A stretch of DNA of 64,000 bases from NCBI GenBank assembly GCA_946555345.1, contig CAMNSS010000014.1, forward strand, positions 27,977 to 91,976, written 5' to 3'. The stretch comes from an uncultured Eubacterium sp. Lineage in GTDB: Bacteria > Bacillota > Clostridia > Peptostreptococcales > Anaerovoracaceae. Below, in pieces: positions 27,234-36,100 of the stretch. Numbering within the stretch: the first letter of the stretch is position 1; every line of letters starts with the position of its first letter. A program made the position numbers and the translations under genes. The notes below the pieces were generated by a model. It saw nothing but the letters and a program-made list of their open reading frames with translations, was not told where the DNA came from and made no database searches.

Positions 27234-27567
27234 TAATGTCCTCTGCCACATCGTCTATGCTTCGCAGCAGGCTGTGCTGGGTTCCAATATTTGTAACGTC
27301 TATTTCTGTCACACACTGAAAAAACCACAGCAAGGCTGTATTTAAGTCCTGCATCAACAAAACAACATCAACATTTGTCATCCTTGCATTTGAAATGTAT
27401 ACGGAGTACTGCCTGTGCTGGAACCCACTTTTCTGCATGAACCGCTTTATATCTGCATATGCTTTTTTGTAGAACCTTGCATTCCCAGTGTTTTCAGGTT
27501 TTGAATAGAATTTTTGCAACGCCTTCTGCTTCAAGTCAAATGTGATTTGTTTTTTACTGCCTGCCAT
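27220..27567 (-). CDS. vapD: VapD-family (Cas2-like) endoribonuclease
   Basis: The 115-residue protein reads KKQITFDLKQKAL, FYKKAYADIKRFMQKSGFQH RQYSVYIS and MQDLNTALLWFFQCVTEID. That is the ferredoxin-like pattern of VapD: an N-terminal Asp strand, a helix with YxDIxxFM, then GFxxxQxSVY. VapD proteins are Cas2-related RNases that act as toxins. It follows the frameshifted partner gene by two bases and precedes a small Lys-rich gene, forming a three-gene operon. Confidence 0.75.
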   Translation of the reverse strand: MAGSKKQITFDLKQKALQKFYSKPENTGNARFYKKAYADIKRFMQKSGFQHRQYSVYISNARMTNVDVVLLMQDLNTALLWFFQCVTEIDVTNIGTQHSLLRSIDDVAEDINVEL

Positions 27568-27569
27568 GG

Positions 27570-27883
27570 CTATGACAATTTCCTTTTCTCAAACTTCCAC
27601 GCCTGTGTCAATACATCCTCCGCTTCCGCATTGTCATCATCATACCATGAACATGAGGATGCTGACGGGATAAACCAATTGCTGTCCATCAGCTTGGTTA
27701 TGATTGCCCACATATTGGTATAATCTTTTTTCTCCCCGTTGTCCGTAAATGCCAGCACTTCGGAATCTTCCACGCAAGGCAGTCCTTTCGCCAAAAAGTT
27801 TTTTTGATCACGTCATGGACTTCCTGCATTATATGCCCCCACTTTTCTATCGCGCCGGAATCAAAGGTAAATTCAACCCTCAT
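27570..27883 (-). pseudogene. VapD partner gene, frameshifted
   Basis: From ATG 27883 the frame reads MRVEFTFDSGAIEKWGHIMQ to VIKKTF, then leaves frame. The next frame continues LAKGLPCVEDSEVLAFTDNG and DSNWFIPSASSCSWYDDDN to a stop two bases before vapD. One extra T in the T5 tract (A5 on plus, 27793-27797) restores about 104 codons. Its place just upstream of vapD suggests an antitoxin. No known family is named. Confidence 0.6.
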
Positions 27884-28023
27884 TTTGATGAAACCTCCCG
27901 TAAAATCTGTTCTTCCTATTATCGATTATTATAAGCTGGAATACCCCCGCCATCAACAGATTTTTTTGAGGGCCTTCCGCCCCTGTATATATGCCTGAGC
28001 ACCATGCGACGCCCCTGCGCTTT

Positions 28024-28399
28024 TTACGGCATATCCAGATACCCGCCCATCGGGGCTGCCTGTACCCCGCTTGCCCTGGCTTCAAAGTGCAAGTGCAGGT
28101 GCGGGTCTGTTGAGTTCCCAGTACTGCTCCCTGCACAGTTTTTCATTTACTATGCTATCCAGAAGGCCATCAACAGTGAAAATATCATGCTGCCCTTCGT
28201 TATCTATGGGATTTTCAATATATGTACCCGTTCTGACAAGCCTCCGGTAATACCGCTGATCTTCGTTAAAATCTTTCCAATCATAAATCCGTAACTGCTC
28301 CATAATATCATCCTTGACACCCAGCTTTCGCATCTGTTTCTCTTCTGCCTCCTTTCGTGCTTTCCATTTCTTTTCTTCTTTGGCTTTGTTGTATGCCAT
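28024..28399 (-). pseudogene. sigma-factor N-terminus fused to an M23 peptidase tail
   Basis: From ATG 28399 (GGAGGAGAAGGA upstream) the frame reads MAYNKAKEEKKWKARKEAEE to GLLDSIVNEKLCRE. This is clearly a paralogue of the sigma factor at 32102-32524. At about 28130 it runs into DNA that, in another frame, encodes GNSTDPHLHLHFEA and APMGGYLDMP, the end of the element's M23 peptidase (compare 60169). The two genes are about 28 kb apart in the present element. The joint is explained by a deletion between neighbouring element copies. Confidence 0.75.
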
Positions 28400-28528
28400 T
28401 TCCTTCTCCTCCAATCTGAATTCTTTTATTGAAAAGCCAGATTGAAAGGCGGGCTACGGCATCTAAAAAAGCACATTTGCGTTTTATTTCAGGCACAGTC
28501 GCCCCCACCCGTAAAAGGGGTGCTAGGG

Positions 28529-28690
28529 CAACAAGATTCAGACCTGCATTCTGCCTTGAAATTTCAATGTATTTGGCGATTGCCTGTTATTCTGTCCCCT
28601 CGTTTGTCCCCTAATTGGTCGGTTGATATGGCGTTTATAATGCATCCCTTTTTATCAACGTGACAAAGCATCCGGCATCCGCAGGCAACA
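28529..28690. repeat. att-like end, copy 3
   Basis: gtgctagggcaacaagattc agacctgc is a degenerate tRNA 3' end. It is followed by ccttgaaatttcaatgtatt, ttggcgattg and two spaced tgtcccct motifs, then the 45-bp extension shared with copy 2. Confidence 0.6.
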
Positions 28691-28763
28691 CCAAGATTTG
28701 CTGCCAATGCAACCATTGCATCAATGCGCACAACATTATCTGTTCTTATAATATTCCCTTCAT

Positions 28764-28979
28764 TTACTTGGTAAAATCTATTGGGTTTTCTTTTGCATAT
28801 GCTATGGCGGCAGCATTAAACTCTTCAGCACCAATATTATCAAATTGCTCCCGCTGCCATTTTGTATAGTCAAATTTCTCCCGTATGATTACTGATATAA
28901 ATTGTTCTGTTTCAACGACGCCCAATTTTTCCAACAAACAGTTGATGCCCTTATTCATAATTTCTGTATTATTCATCAT
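28764..28979 (-). CDS. second antitoxin-like protein (paralogue of 25869-26072)
   Basis: From the ATG-ATG pair at 28976-28979 there are 70-71 codons: MNKGINCLLEKLGVVETEQF and REKFDYTKWQREQFDNIGAE. It resembles the product of the left-hand gene and likewise overlaps the end of a PIN frame, but that PIN gene is only a 3' remnant. The protein may survive as an orphan antitoxin. Confidence 0.6.
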   Translation of the reverse strand: MMNNTEIMNKGINCLLEKLGVVETEQFISVIIREKFDYTKWQREQFDNIGAEEFNAAAIAYAKENPIDFTK

Positions 28980-29085
28980 TTGATGTTCCCTCCAATCTTT
29001 CAATAAAATCCACCGGGTTCATTGGCTGAATTTCCTCTGTTTTGAATTGTAGGAGCCTTTTATCTTTGGAAGCGACGTGATATTC
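28969..29085 (-). pseudogene. PIN toxin 3' remnant
   Basis: A 38-codon frame reads EYHVASKDKRLLQFKTEEIQ and NPVDFIERLEG, stopping at 28969. It aligns by eye with the end of the PIN toxin at 26069 (DYFITTDMKLL ... NPIDFVREME). The first three quarters of the gene, including two active-site residues, are missing; sequence to the right leads to the integrase terminator. Confidence 0.65.
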
Positions 29086-29186
29086 ATTTCACCATTCTGG
29101 AGCAACCGTTCATCGGTTTCTCTTTTATTAATTATATTATATGCTGGCAGATTGGTTCATGCAAAGCAAATTCATCATAAGGCAAA

Positions 29187-29220
29187 AGCCTGGATCATTT
29201 TCTGATCCAGGCTTTTATAA
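29187..29220. terminator. bidirectional terminator downstream of int
   Basis: aaaagcctggatcattttct gatccaggctttta is a stem of about ten bp flanked by A and T tracts, directly after the integrase stop on the minus strand. Confidence 0.75.
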
Positions 29221-29230
29221 ACTGCCGGTT

Positions 29231-30412
29231 TTAACTTACTTCCGGCACGATTTTACCCATGCATCCGCTGATATACTCGTCCAGTTTATCGACTGCGTTA
29301 AAGTGCATCCGGTCAAACACATCTGCATATATGTTAAGCGTTGTCTGGATGTCCTTATGCCCCAGCCAGTTTTTCAAAACTACCGCCGAGATTCCTGCCT
29401 CGATGCATCTTGTCGCAAATGTATGCCTGAGCCCATGCTGGCCATAATACCCAACACCCGCTTTTTCGCACATTCTTCCAAAGAAGCTATTGACCTGCGA
29501 CGTGGAAATCATTTTATCCTTGATATTGTCATAAAAGATTAAGCCAAACGGGTTCTTCTGCATTCTGCCCAGAGCCTCGGTTAAATACGGCTTTAAGATC
29601 CCACTGACCGAAATATCCCGTTTTCCGGCATAAGTCTTGGTGCCGTCTTTAATAAACAGCCTGAAATCTTTCCCCCTTGATATGGTCCTTTTAACATGGA
29701 TGATGTCCTTTTCCAAGTCTATGTCCTCCGGCGTCAGGGCATTTATTTCCCCCATCCTCATGCCGCTGTACAACTCAATAAAAAGTTGCAGCTTGTAATC
29801 GTTTCTTCCCTCCGGCGCTTTATGGTTGTTCAAAGCCTCCACAAAAGCAATCTGTTCCTGCTCGGTCATGCCTTTTACTTCCTTGTCCTTCTTGCATGAT
29901 TTTGGGCATCGCATATCCCTTGAAAGCATGATGTTTGTGCTGATTATCCCTTTGTCATGGGCGATTGAAAAACCCATCCGCACCTTCTGGTACACTTTCT
30001 CTATGACACTGTTGGAATAGCCTGTTATGGACCTGAGAAACAAATCCATGTGTGCTTCTGTTATCTCCACGACAGGCATCTTTCCGATCCTGCTTTTTTC
30101 AATTATTTTTAATGTTTCCAATGCCCTTGAATACCCCTGTTCCCCGACATAATTTTTGGCAAAATCCGAATCATACTTCTCCCTGACAAGTTCCGGGATC
30201 GTGGAATACACATCAACTCCGGCCGTTATTTTTCTTAACATATCCCTGAATTCATCTTCCTGCTCCCAGCACTCTGCCGTAGTTGCGCCTACGAATGATT
30301 TTCTCTTTGGCAACCCGCATTCATCTTTATAAGTAATCCGGTATTCCAGTTTCCCATTGGCTTTTACCCGGAAGCTGCCCCCATGCGCATTTGCCTTTTT
30401 CTTCTTTGCCAT
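29231..30412 (-). CDS. int: tyrosine recombinase/integrase
   Basis: The protein has 393 residues from ATG 30412 (GGGAGGGTAC upstream; the track's longer start overlaps xis). The N-terminal arm-binding-type region has LEYRITYKDECGLPKRKSF. The core-binding SAM-like domain follows, then the catalytic domain with ELYSGMRMGEI (Arg), GQHGLRHTFATRCIEAG (His-x-x-Arg) and LGHKDIQTTLNIYADV (Tyr nucleophile). It would catalyse integration at the tRNA 3' end. It lies near the left end of the current element with xis just upstream. All catalytic residues are present. Confidence 0.95.
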   Translation of the reverse strand: MAKKKKANAHGGSFRVKANGKLEYRITYKDECGLPKRKSFVGATTAECWEQEDEFRDMLRKITAGVDVYSTIPELVREKYDSDFAKNYVGEQGYSRALETLKIIEKSRIGKMPVVEITEAHMDLFLRSITGYSNSVIEKVYQKVRMGFSIAHDKGIISTNIMLSRDMRCPKSCKKDKEVKGMTEQEQIAFVEALNNHKAPEGRNDYKLQLFIELYSGMRMGEINALTPEDIDLEKDIIHVKRTISRGKDFRLFIKDGTKTYAGKRDISVSGILKPYLTEALGRMQKNPFGLIFYDNIKDKMISTSQVNSFFGRMCEKAGVGYYGQHGLRHTFATRCIEAGISAVVLKNWLGHKDIQTTLNIYADVFDRMHFNAVDKLDEYISGCMGKIVPEVS

Positions 30413-30422
30413 CGTACCCTCC

Positions 30423-30644
30423 CTATTTCCAATGCGGTTTCCGTTCCCTGTCGTGCCTGCGTGAGAAAAAATCAATCAGGGCGTGTGCCTCAACAACTTT
30501 CCCCCTGCCGTAGTTCGACGCCGGAAACTTCGGGTCATTGAACAAACGCTGCACGGTGGTTTCGCTCCACCCCAGCATTTTCATCAGGTCGCTTATCGTA
30601 TAAAACCGCACTTCACTCGACACATACAATTTATTCATATCCAT
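30423..30644 (-). CDS. xis: excisionase-like helix-turn-helix protein
   Basis: GAGGAGGCTATCC precedes ATG 30644, giving 73 residues. FYTISDLMKMLGWSETTVQR LFNDPKFPASNYGRGKVVEA is a winged-helix/MerR-like HTH_17 domain as in excisionases. It ends 10 bp before int on the same strand. It probably bends att DNA and steers the integrase toward excision. Confidence 0.8.
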   Translation of the reverse strand: MDMNKLYVSSEVRFYTISDLMKMLGWSETTVQRLFNDPKFPASNYGRGKVVEAHALIDFFSRRHDRERKPHWK

Positions 30645-30790
30645 GGATAGCCTCCTCAATCCCCGGGGCTTGCTACCATTTTACTGCAAGCCCCCCTATC
30701 TTCAAATCATGCGAATTTTTACATCGCATCCTTGACAAATTTTTTCCTGCGCATTATGCAAAGCCAAACTTTTTCGTATGCCCGGCAATA

Positions 30791-31138
30791 TCATAATTCC
30801 AAACTAATCATCGCCGCAAAGTTCACTGCCAGCAATAAACTTTTGTCGAGCGTCCCGACATATTCTCCCAGCCGCTGCTTGTCCAACGTCCGTATCTGTT
30901 CAAGCAATATGATGGACCGTTTCGCAAGCCCGTCGAAACGCTCTATCACAATATGGGTTGGCAGCTTCGCCTTCATGTGTACCTGGCTTGTAATAGGCGC
31001 TGCAATGACCGTATCGCTGTATTTGTTGCCCATGGCATTGGAGATAATCAGTACCAGGCGATGCCCGCCCTGTTCAGAACCAACGACCGGGTCTAAATCA
31101 GCATAAAATACATCCCCTCTGTTTATTTCCTTTTTCAA
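30791..31138 (-). CDS. mazF: MazF/PemK-family endoribonuclease toxin
   Basis: The 115-residue protein reads NRGDVFYADLDPVVGSEQGG HRLVLIISN, then APITSQ, LPTHIVI and IILLEQIRTLDKQRL. These are the MazF strands and the conserved R/Q and T residues of the RNase pocket. MazF toxins cut single-stranded mRNA at short motifs. No MazE-like gene is adjacent: the next gene upstream is a 74-residue protein beyond a terminator-like hairpin. The antitoxin is therefore missing, unrecognised or encoded elsewhere. Confidence 0.9.
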   Translation of the reverse strand: MKKEINRGDVFYADLDPVVGSEQGGHRLVLIISNAMGNKYSDTVIAAPITSQVHMKAKLPTHIVIERFDGLAKRSIILLEQIRTLDKQRLGEYVGTLDKSLLLAVNFAAMISLEL

Positions 31139-31199
31139 TCTATAACCCTCCTGCCCTCTGTAAGCAGGTATTCAGCTTCAATGCCCATCCCTGTTCCTT

Positions 31200-31245
31200 C
31201 TACACAAAATAAAAACAGGGCAAGAATTTTTCTCTTCACCCTGTA
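31200..31245 (-). terminator. terminator downstream of the 74-residue ORF
   Basis: On the minus strand ACAGGG and CCCTGT pair around an A-rich loop and are followed by TTTTTA. A similar ACAGGG...CCCTGT hairpin lies after the sigma gene at about 32030. Confidence 0.55.
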
Positions 31246-31296
31246 AACCTTGTCCCCCTGCTTTTGAGGAATTTTTTTATGAACCTTCCCATTATT

Positions 31297-31521
31297 TCAA
31301 AACAAAATACCTGCAAATTCTTCCATGGGGATGCCATACCCCATTCCCATTATTTTACCGCAAACTGCCTCTGCTAGTTTTTCAAGCTCCCCGTTTTCAG
31401 GCATCCTGCCATTTTCACGGTAATAATCACACACCGACATAAACATCTTCTCCGATATGCGGGCTTTCTGCTTCTGTTTTAAATCCTTATATCCCTTTGC
31501 CTTCATCCCTTTTCGGCTCAT
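31297..31521 (-). CDS. small conserved-looking element protein
   Basis: 74 residues: a basic head (MSRKGMKAKGYKDLKQKQK) then MFMSVCDYYRENGRMPENGE and a helical tail. No named family was recognised. The coding character is good (balanced helices, no low complexity). It lies between mazF and a long non-coding stretch, with its own downstream terminator. It may be the mazF antitoxin, but nothing in the sequence shows this. Confidence 0.5.
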   Translation of the reverse strand: MSRKGMKAKGYKDLKQKQKARISEKMFMSVCDYYRENGRMPENGELEKLAEAVCGKIMGMGYGIPMEEFAGILF

Positions 31522-31669
31522 AGATATTTATGGCAGAACTCCGCTACTGCAATGGCCTCTTTCTTTCGGGCATACGGTTCTGCCTATGTAGCCTGCCAAA
31601 CACACGGCAATATACTGGTTTGGGAAAACATCGATAAGTCCTGTTCCAGAAGCTGCCCTGCATTTGGCA

Positions 31670-32086
31670 AAAAATATGATATAATCATTCCTATTTGTCC
31701 CCGACGCCCCGGAATGCCATGGAAAGTCGCCAAACGGCAAGCAGCGGGCTTGCTCCACGGGATTCTCACCCCTGCAAGGATCTCTTGCAGCCGCCCTCAT
31801 TGGGATGCCTGTGACTGGGCGGGAGTACCATTGTTCTCTCTGCCTGTCCTTGCGAAACCGGTGGCTGCCCGGCATTTCCAGTCGGTATTATCGCTATTGC
31901 CTTTTGGCAAGTCCCGGCGTACCGCTGCACACGCTCATGCTCATCACAATGACAGAGAGGAAGTATTTGGCGAATGGGTATTCAGTTTTCAACGTCCGCT
32001 CCTGTTTCCGCCACACAACATGGAAACAGGGCAAGGGGTTTCTGCCCCTCACCCTGTAGCTCACGGGAAAGCCCGTTTTTTCCCTC
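31670..32086 (+). ncRNA. possible non-coding transcript in a 500-bp gap
   Basis: The interval 31522-32101 has no credible ORF. On the plus strand an extended -10 (TGATATAAT, about 31677-31685) is followed some 380 bp later by a stem cacgggaaagcccg with T6 (32063-32086). Several internal hairpins (gcaagcagcgggcttgctcc, ctgcaaggatctcttgcag) give it structured-RNA character. It matches no RNA family I can recall. An antisense or regulatory RNA of the element is possible. Confidence 0.25.
32026..32060 (-). terminator. terminator-like hairpin after the sigma-factor gene
   Basis: On the minus strand acagggtgaggggc agaaa ccccttgccctgt forms a long stem about 40 bp after the sigma stop, followed by TTTCC only. 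Confidence 0.5.
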
Positions 32087-32101
32087 TGGTTTTAAAATTT
32101 T

Positions 32102-32524
32102 TTATATTTTTTTCATTTTTTCTTTAAGCCTGTCCATCCTCCGGTAAACCGACTTTTCGGAAACCCCCAGCAGCCGTGCAATGTCATGGGTGGAATAGCC
32201 CTGGACCTTAAACAGCACGATCTGCAATGTACGCTTGTCCACCTTGCAAAGCTCCCTGTACAGTTTTTCATTCTCTATGCTGTCCAAAAGTTCCCCGACG
32301 GTACAGGTCTCATCCCCTCTTTCCTGGCCTGCCATGTTCTCAATATATGTATCCGTTGTGGCAAGCCTGCGGTAAAAACGCTGTTCTGAATTAAATTCCT
32401 TCCTGTCATATTGCCGCAGCTGCGTTATGGTATCTTCCGAGAGTCCCAGTCCCCGCATCTTCTTTTCCTCCGCTTCCTTGCGGAACTTCCATTTCCTTTC
32501 CTCCCTGGCTTTGTTATATGCCAT
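32102..32524 (-). CDS. sigma-70-like factor of conjugative-element type
   Basis: The protein has 140 residues from ATG 32524 (GGAGGAAAAAAGC upstream). A basic coiled head (MAYNKAREERKWKFRKEAEE) leads to a C-terminal sigma region 4-type HTH: LQIVLFKVQGYSTHDIARLL GVSEKSVYRRMDRLKEK. Such short sigma-like proteins are common in Firmicutes conjugative transposons and usually control element genes. An N-terminal paralogue is preserved as a remnant at 28.1-28.4 kb. The following 640 bp upstream (32525-33166) hold no clear gene. Confidence 0.75.
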   Translation of the reverse strand: MAYNKAREERKWKFRKEAEEKKMRGLGLSEDTITQLRQYDRKEFNSEQRFYRRLATTDTYIENMAGQERGDETCTVGELLDSIENEKLYRELCKVDKRTLQIVLFKVQGYSTHDIARLLGVSEKSVYRRMDRLKEKMKKI

Positions 32525-33023
32525 GCTTTTTTCCTCCAATCTGAATTTTTTTATTGAAAATCCAGACTGGATGGCGGGAAACGGCATCCCTCCCATAATA
32601 AAAACAGCCCTCTTCATCACTGTGTTTAACCAGGATAAAACGGGCAAGACAATAGGCTGCTTCTTTAATTGTAGCGGAAATTACTTTGCCAGTCCCATTT
32701 GCGCTCCAATTACATACACTTCACTATCCCTGCAACATATTGCCGGGCAGAATGAAAAGTTTTTCCCGGCATAACAAAAGCTGCCTAATTTGATCCCTCA
32801 AAACAAGCAGCTTATATCACAATATTTAATTATTCCTTATGGTTGCTTGCAATAAAGCTGTATTTCTCCTTTGCACTAATTTCACCATATATTTACATTT
32901 TACAAAGAAAAGCACAGCAATTCAATGAATTTCACCTATCTTCCATCATGTTTGCCAAAAGCAGCACCACCCTTTCCTTATCTCGATACTCCATGTTTCC
33001 CCAGCCTCCCCTTTTCCAAACAA

Positions 33024-33057
33024 AAAAACCTGTCAACTCCAACAGGTTTTTATTTAA
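33024..33057. terminator. terminator downstream of hsdR (system 2)
   Basis: aaaaaaacctgt caactcca acaggttttta gives a stem with T-tracts on both strands, 110 bp past the hsdR stop. The rest of 32525-33166 is AT-rich and shows no convincing gene. Confidence 0.75.
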
Positions 33058-33166
33058 AATTTATTATCAATCAAAGGAAACAACATATATTATATTTTTT
33101 ACTTCTTCCATCAGAAATAACAGCAATAAAGTAAAAACCAACACTGTTATCATTAAAACCATGCCC

Positions 33167-36100
33167 TTACCCTATCCCAAAAAATCGTTCAAAAAAGGCT
33201 TGCAGTCGTTGGATCACGTTCTGCTTCTTTTCAGCGCGGTTTCCCCCGCCAAAGCGGGACATCGGCGGCATGAGTTTATCAATAGCCGTGCCGCTTGTCT
33301 TTACCGAGCCGTCACGGAATGCCATGTCAATAAATTTCCGTGTTTCCCCTTCTTTGAGATTTTCTTCTTTGATAATAGAAGCAATTTGCTTTTCCCTTTC
33401 CCCGGCTACATAGCTGCGCCATTCGGTCATGACATCGGAAACATCATTGATCCCTGCAATAAAAGTTTCAATCAAAGCCTTTTTGCTTCTCAGTTCCGGG
33501 CTGGCATCCACCGCCCTGCGGATTGTGATAAGGGCCTCTTTATCATCGCAGTGGGAATCATGGTACTTTTTAACCAGCACCAGGATATAATCAATATTGA
33601 TTTCAACCTGCTTAATAAGCTCTATTTCAAAGATAACATCATCCGTGATGTCCTCTTTTTCCCCGCCAGGCTTACGGTTCTTCCATTCATCACGGATGTC
33701 CTGGTACCTGCCGAGATAATCCTGCAAATCACGCTCGGAAAGTATTTCTTCCCCTGCAAAGTCATCAAAGGATGCCAGCAGATTGCGCATACGGAGGATA
33801 GCGCCAAACAGGATGATAAATTCCTTCTGTTTTTGTTCCCCAACAATGCGCCCGTCAGGGAGCGGGAACTTTGTCGTCAGTTCTTCTATCATGCCGGCAT
33901 ATCCGGGATGTTCTTTTCCGTCACTATCCTCATACCCGAAATAATAATCCTTGTACCCGCACATCAGCACAACGCCCCCTGCTTCCTTGTCGCCAAAAAG
34001 CGAGATGGCGTCATCTGTGCGCTTTTGCAGATTGCGGAAACAAACGATATTGCCGAATGTCTTGATGGAATTGAGGATGCGGTTTGTGCGGGAATACGCC
34101 TGAATCAGCCCATGCATTTTCAGGTTTTTGTCCACCCATAACGTGTTAAGCGTGGTTGCATCAAAGCCTGTCAGGAACATATTCACCACAATGAGCAGGT
34201 CAAGCTCCTTGTTTTTCATCCGCAGCGACACATCTTTATAGTAATTTTGAAATTTTTCGCCATCTGTAGAATACCCAGTGTGGAACATTTTGTTATAATC
34301 GTCAATGGCAGCATCAAGGAAATCACGGGAAGCCATATCAAGGGCAGAGGCATCTTCCGGGTTTTCCTCATCAAGAATGCCGTCTGTTTCTGCTTCATTT
34401 GCCCCGTAACTGTAAATAAGGGCGATTTTAAGCTGTCTCTGGGGGGCTTCTGCCATCTGCCGCTTGAATTCTGCATAGTACAGCATTGCCGATTCTACCG
34501 ATGAAACAGCAAAAATGGAGTTAAACCCGCTGATGCGCTGTTTCCGTTTGATTTCCTCAATGGCCGTCCTGCCGTTTGCAGATGCAACATCAGTTATATT
34601 CTGCAAAGCGCTAAATGTATAAGTTTTATTCCCACGGTAGGTTTTCTGGTCAAAATGGGCCAGGATATAATCCGTCACCAGGCGGATGCGTCCGGGAGCC
34701 TGGAATGCTTTTTCACGGTTGATGTCCCAGACCTCCTTATCATCAATGTCCGGTTCCTGATCCATCGTTTTAATATAGTCCACACGAAACGGGAGCACAT
34801 TCTTATCATTGATGGCATCCACGATGGTATAAGTATGCAGCTGGTCGCCGAAAGCCTGCTTTGTCGTGCGGAGCGCAGGATTTCTGCTTGCCCCGGCATT
34901 GGCCGCAAATATCGGCGTTCCTGTGAACCCGAACAAATGGTATTTTTTGAAATACTTCGTAATGGCAAGGTGCATATCACCGAACTGGCTGCGGTGGCAT
35001 TCGTCAAAGATAATGACCACGCGCTTATCAAAAACGCCGTGCCCTATATTTTTTTTAATAAAAGTAGCAAGCTTCTGGATGGTAGTAATAATGATCTTTG
35101 CATTGCTGTCTTCAAGTTGTTTTTTCAGTATTGCCGTAGAGGAATTGCTGTTGGCAGCGCCCTCTTCAAAACGGTCATACTCCTTCATCGTCTGGTAGTC
35201 AAGGTCTTTCCGGTCAACAACAAACAGGACCTTGTCAATGTAATTTAACTTTGATGCAAGCTGCGCCGTCTTAAATGATGTCAGCGTCTTGCCGCTGCCC
35301 GTCGTATGCCAGATATAACCGCCGCCGGCAACGCTGCCGTACCTTTTATAATTGTTCGCAATCTCAATACGGTTAATGATGCGCTCGGTGGCAACGATCT
35401 GGTAAGGGCGCATAACAAGCAGCATATTTTCCGCCGTAAAAACGCAGTAACGGGCCAGTATGTTCAGGATGGCATGCTTGCAGAAAAATGTCTTTGTAAA
35501 ATCCACAAGGTCGGGTATGATGCGGTTGCCGGCATCTGCCCAGAAGGATGTAAACTCAAAGCTGTTGCTGGTTTTCTCCTTTTTCGCCTTATGGGGGTTT
35601 GCGTCTTTCGTGTGGTTAAAGCGGGTGGTATTTGAATAATACTTGGTGTTCGTGCCGTTTGATATTACAAATACCTGGACAAATTCATAGAGCCCGCTTG
35701 CTGCCCAAAAGCTGTCCCGCTGGTAACGGTCGATCTGGTTAAATGCCTCACGGATCGGCACGCCCCTGCGCTTTAATTCAATATGTATAAGGGGCAGCCC
35801 GTTCACAAGGATCGTCACATCGTAACGGTTATCGTGCGCAGCGCCCTCACCGGCAGAAACCGCGTATTGATTGATAACCTGGAGCGTATTATTGTGGACG
35901 CGCTTCTTGTCGATGAGCGTGATGTTCTTGCTTTCTCCATTATCACGTTTTAATACCTGCACATGGTCGTCCTGGATCATGCGTGTCTTTTCCACAATGC
36001 CGTTCTTGGAATTTGCAAGGACCTCATGGAAAAAACGTTTCCATTCATCATCAGAAAACTGGTAGCCGTTCAAATTTTCGAGCTGTATGCGCAGGTTGTC

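Noticed and set aside
31528-31875. 115-codon minus-strand ORF in the mazF-sigma gap
   Set aside because: Composition is Arg/Gly/Pro-rich and irregular, it has no ribosome site, and it overlaps structured hairpins.
32843-34141. 432-codon plus-strand ORF
   Set aside because: It starts in AT-rich non-coding DNA and runs antisense to hsdR with no ribosome site or domain, so it is a shadow of the hsdR codon pattern.
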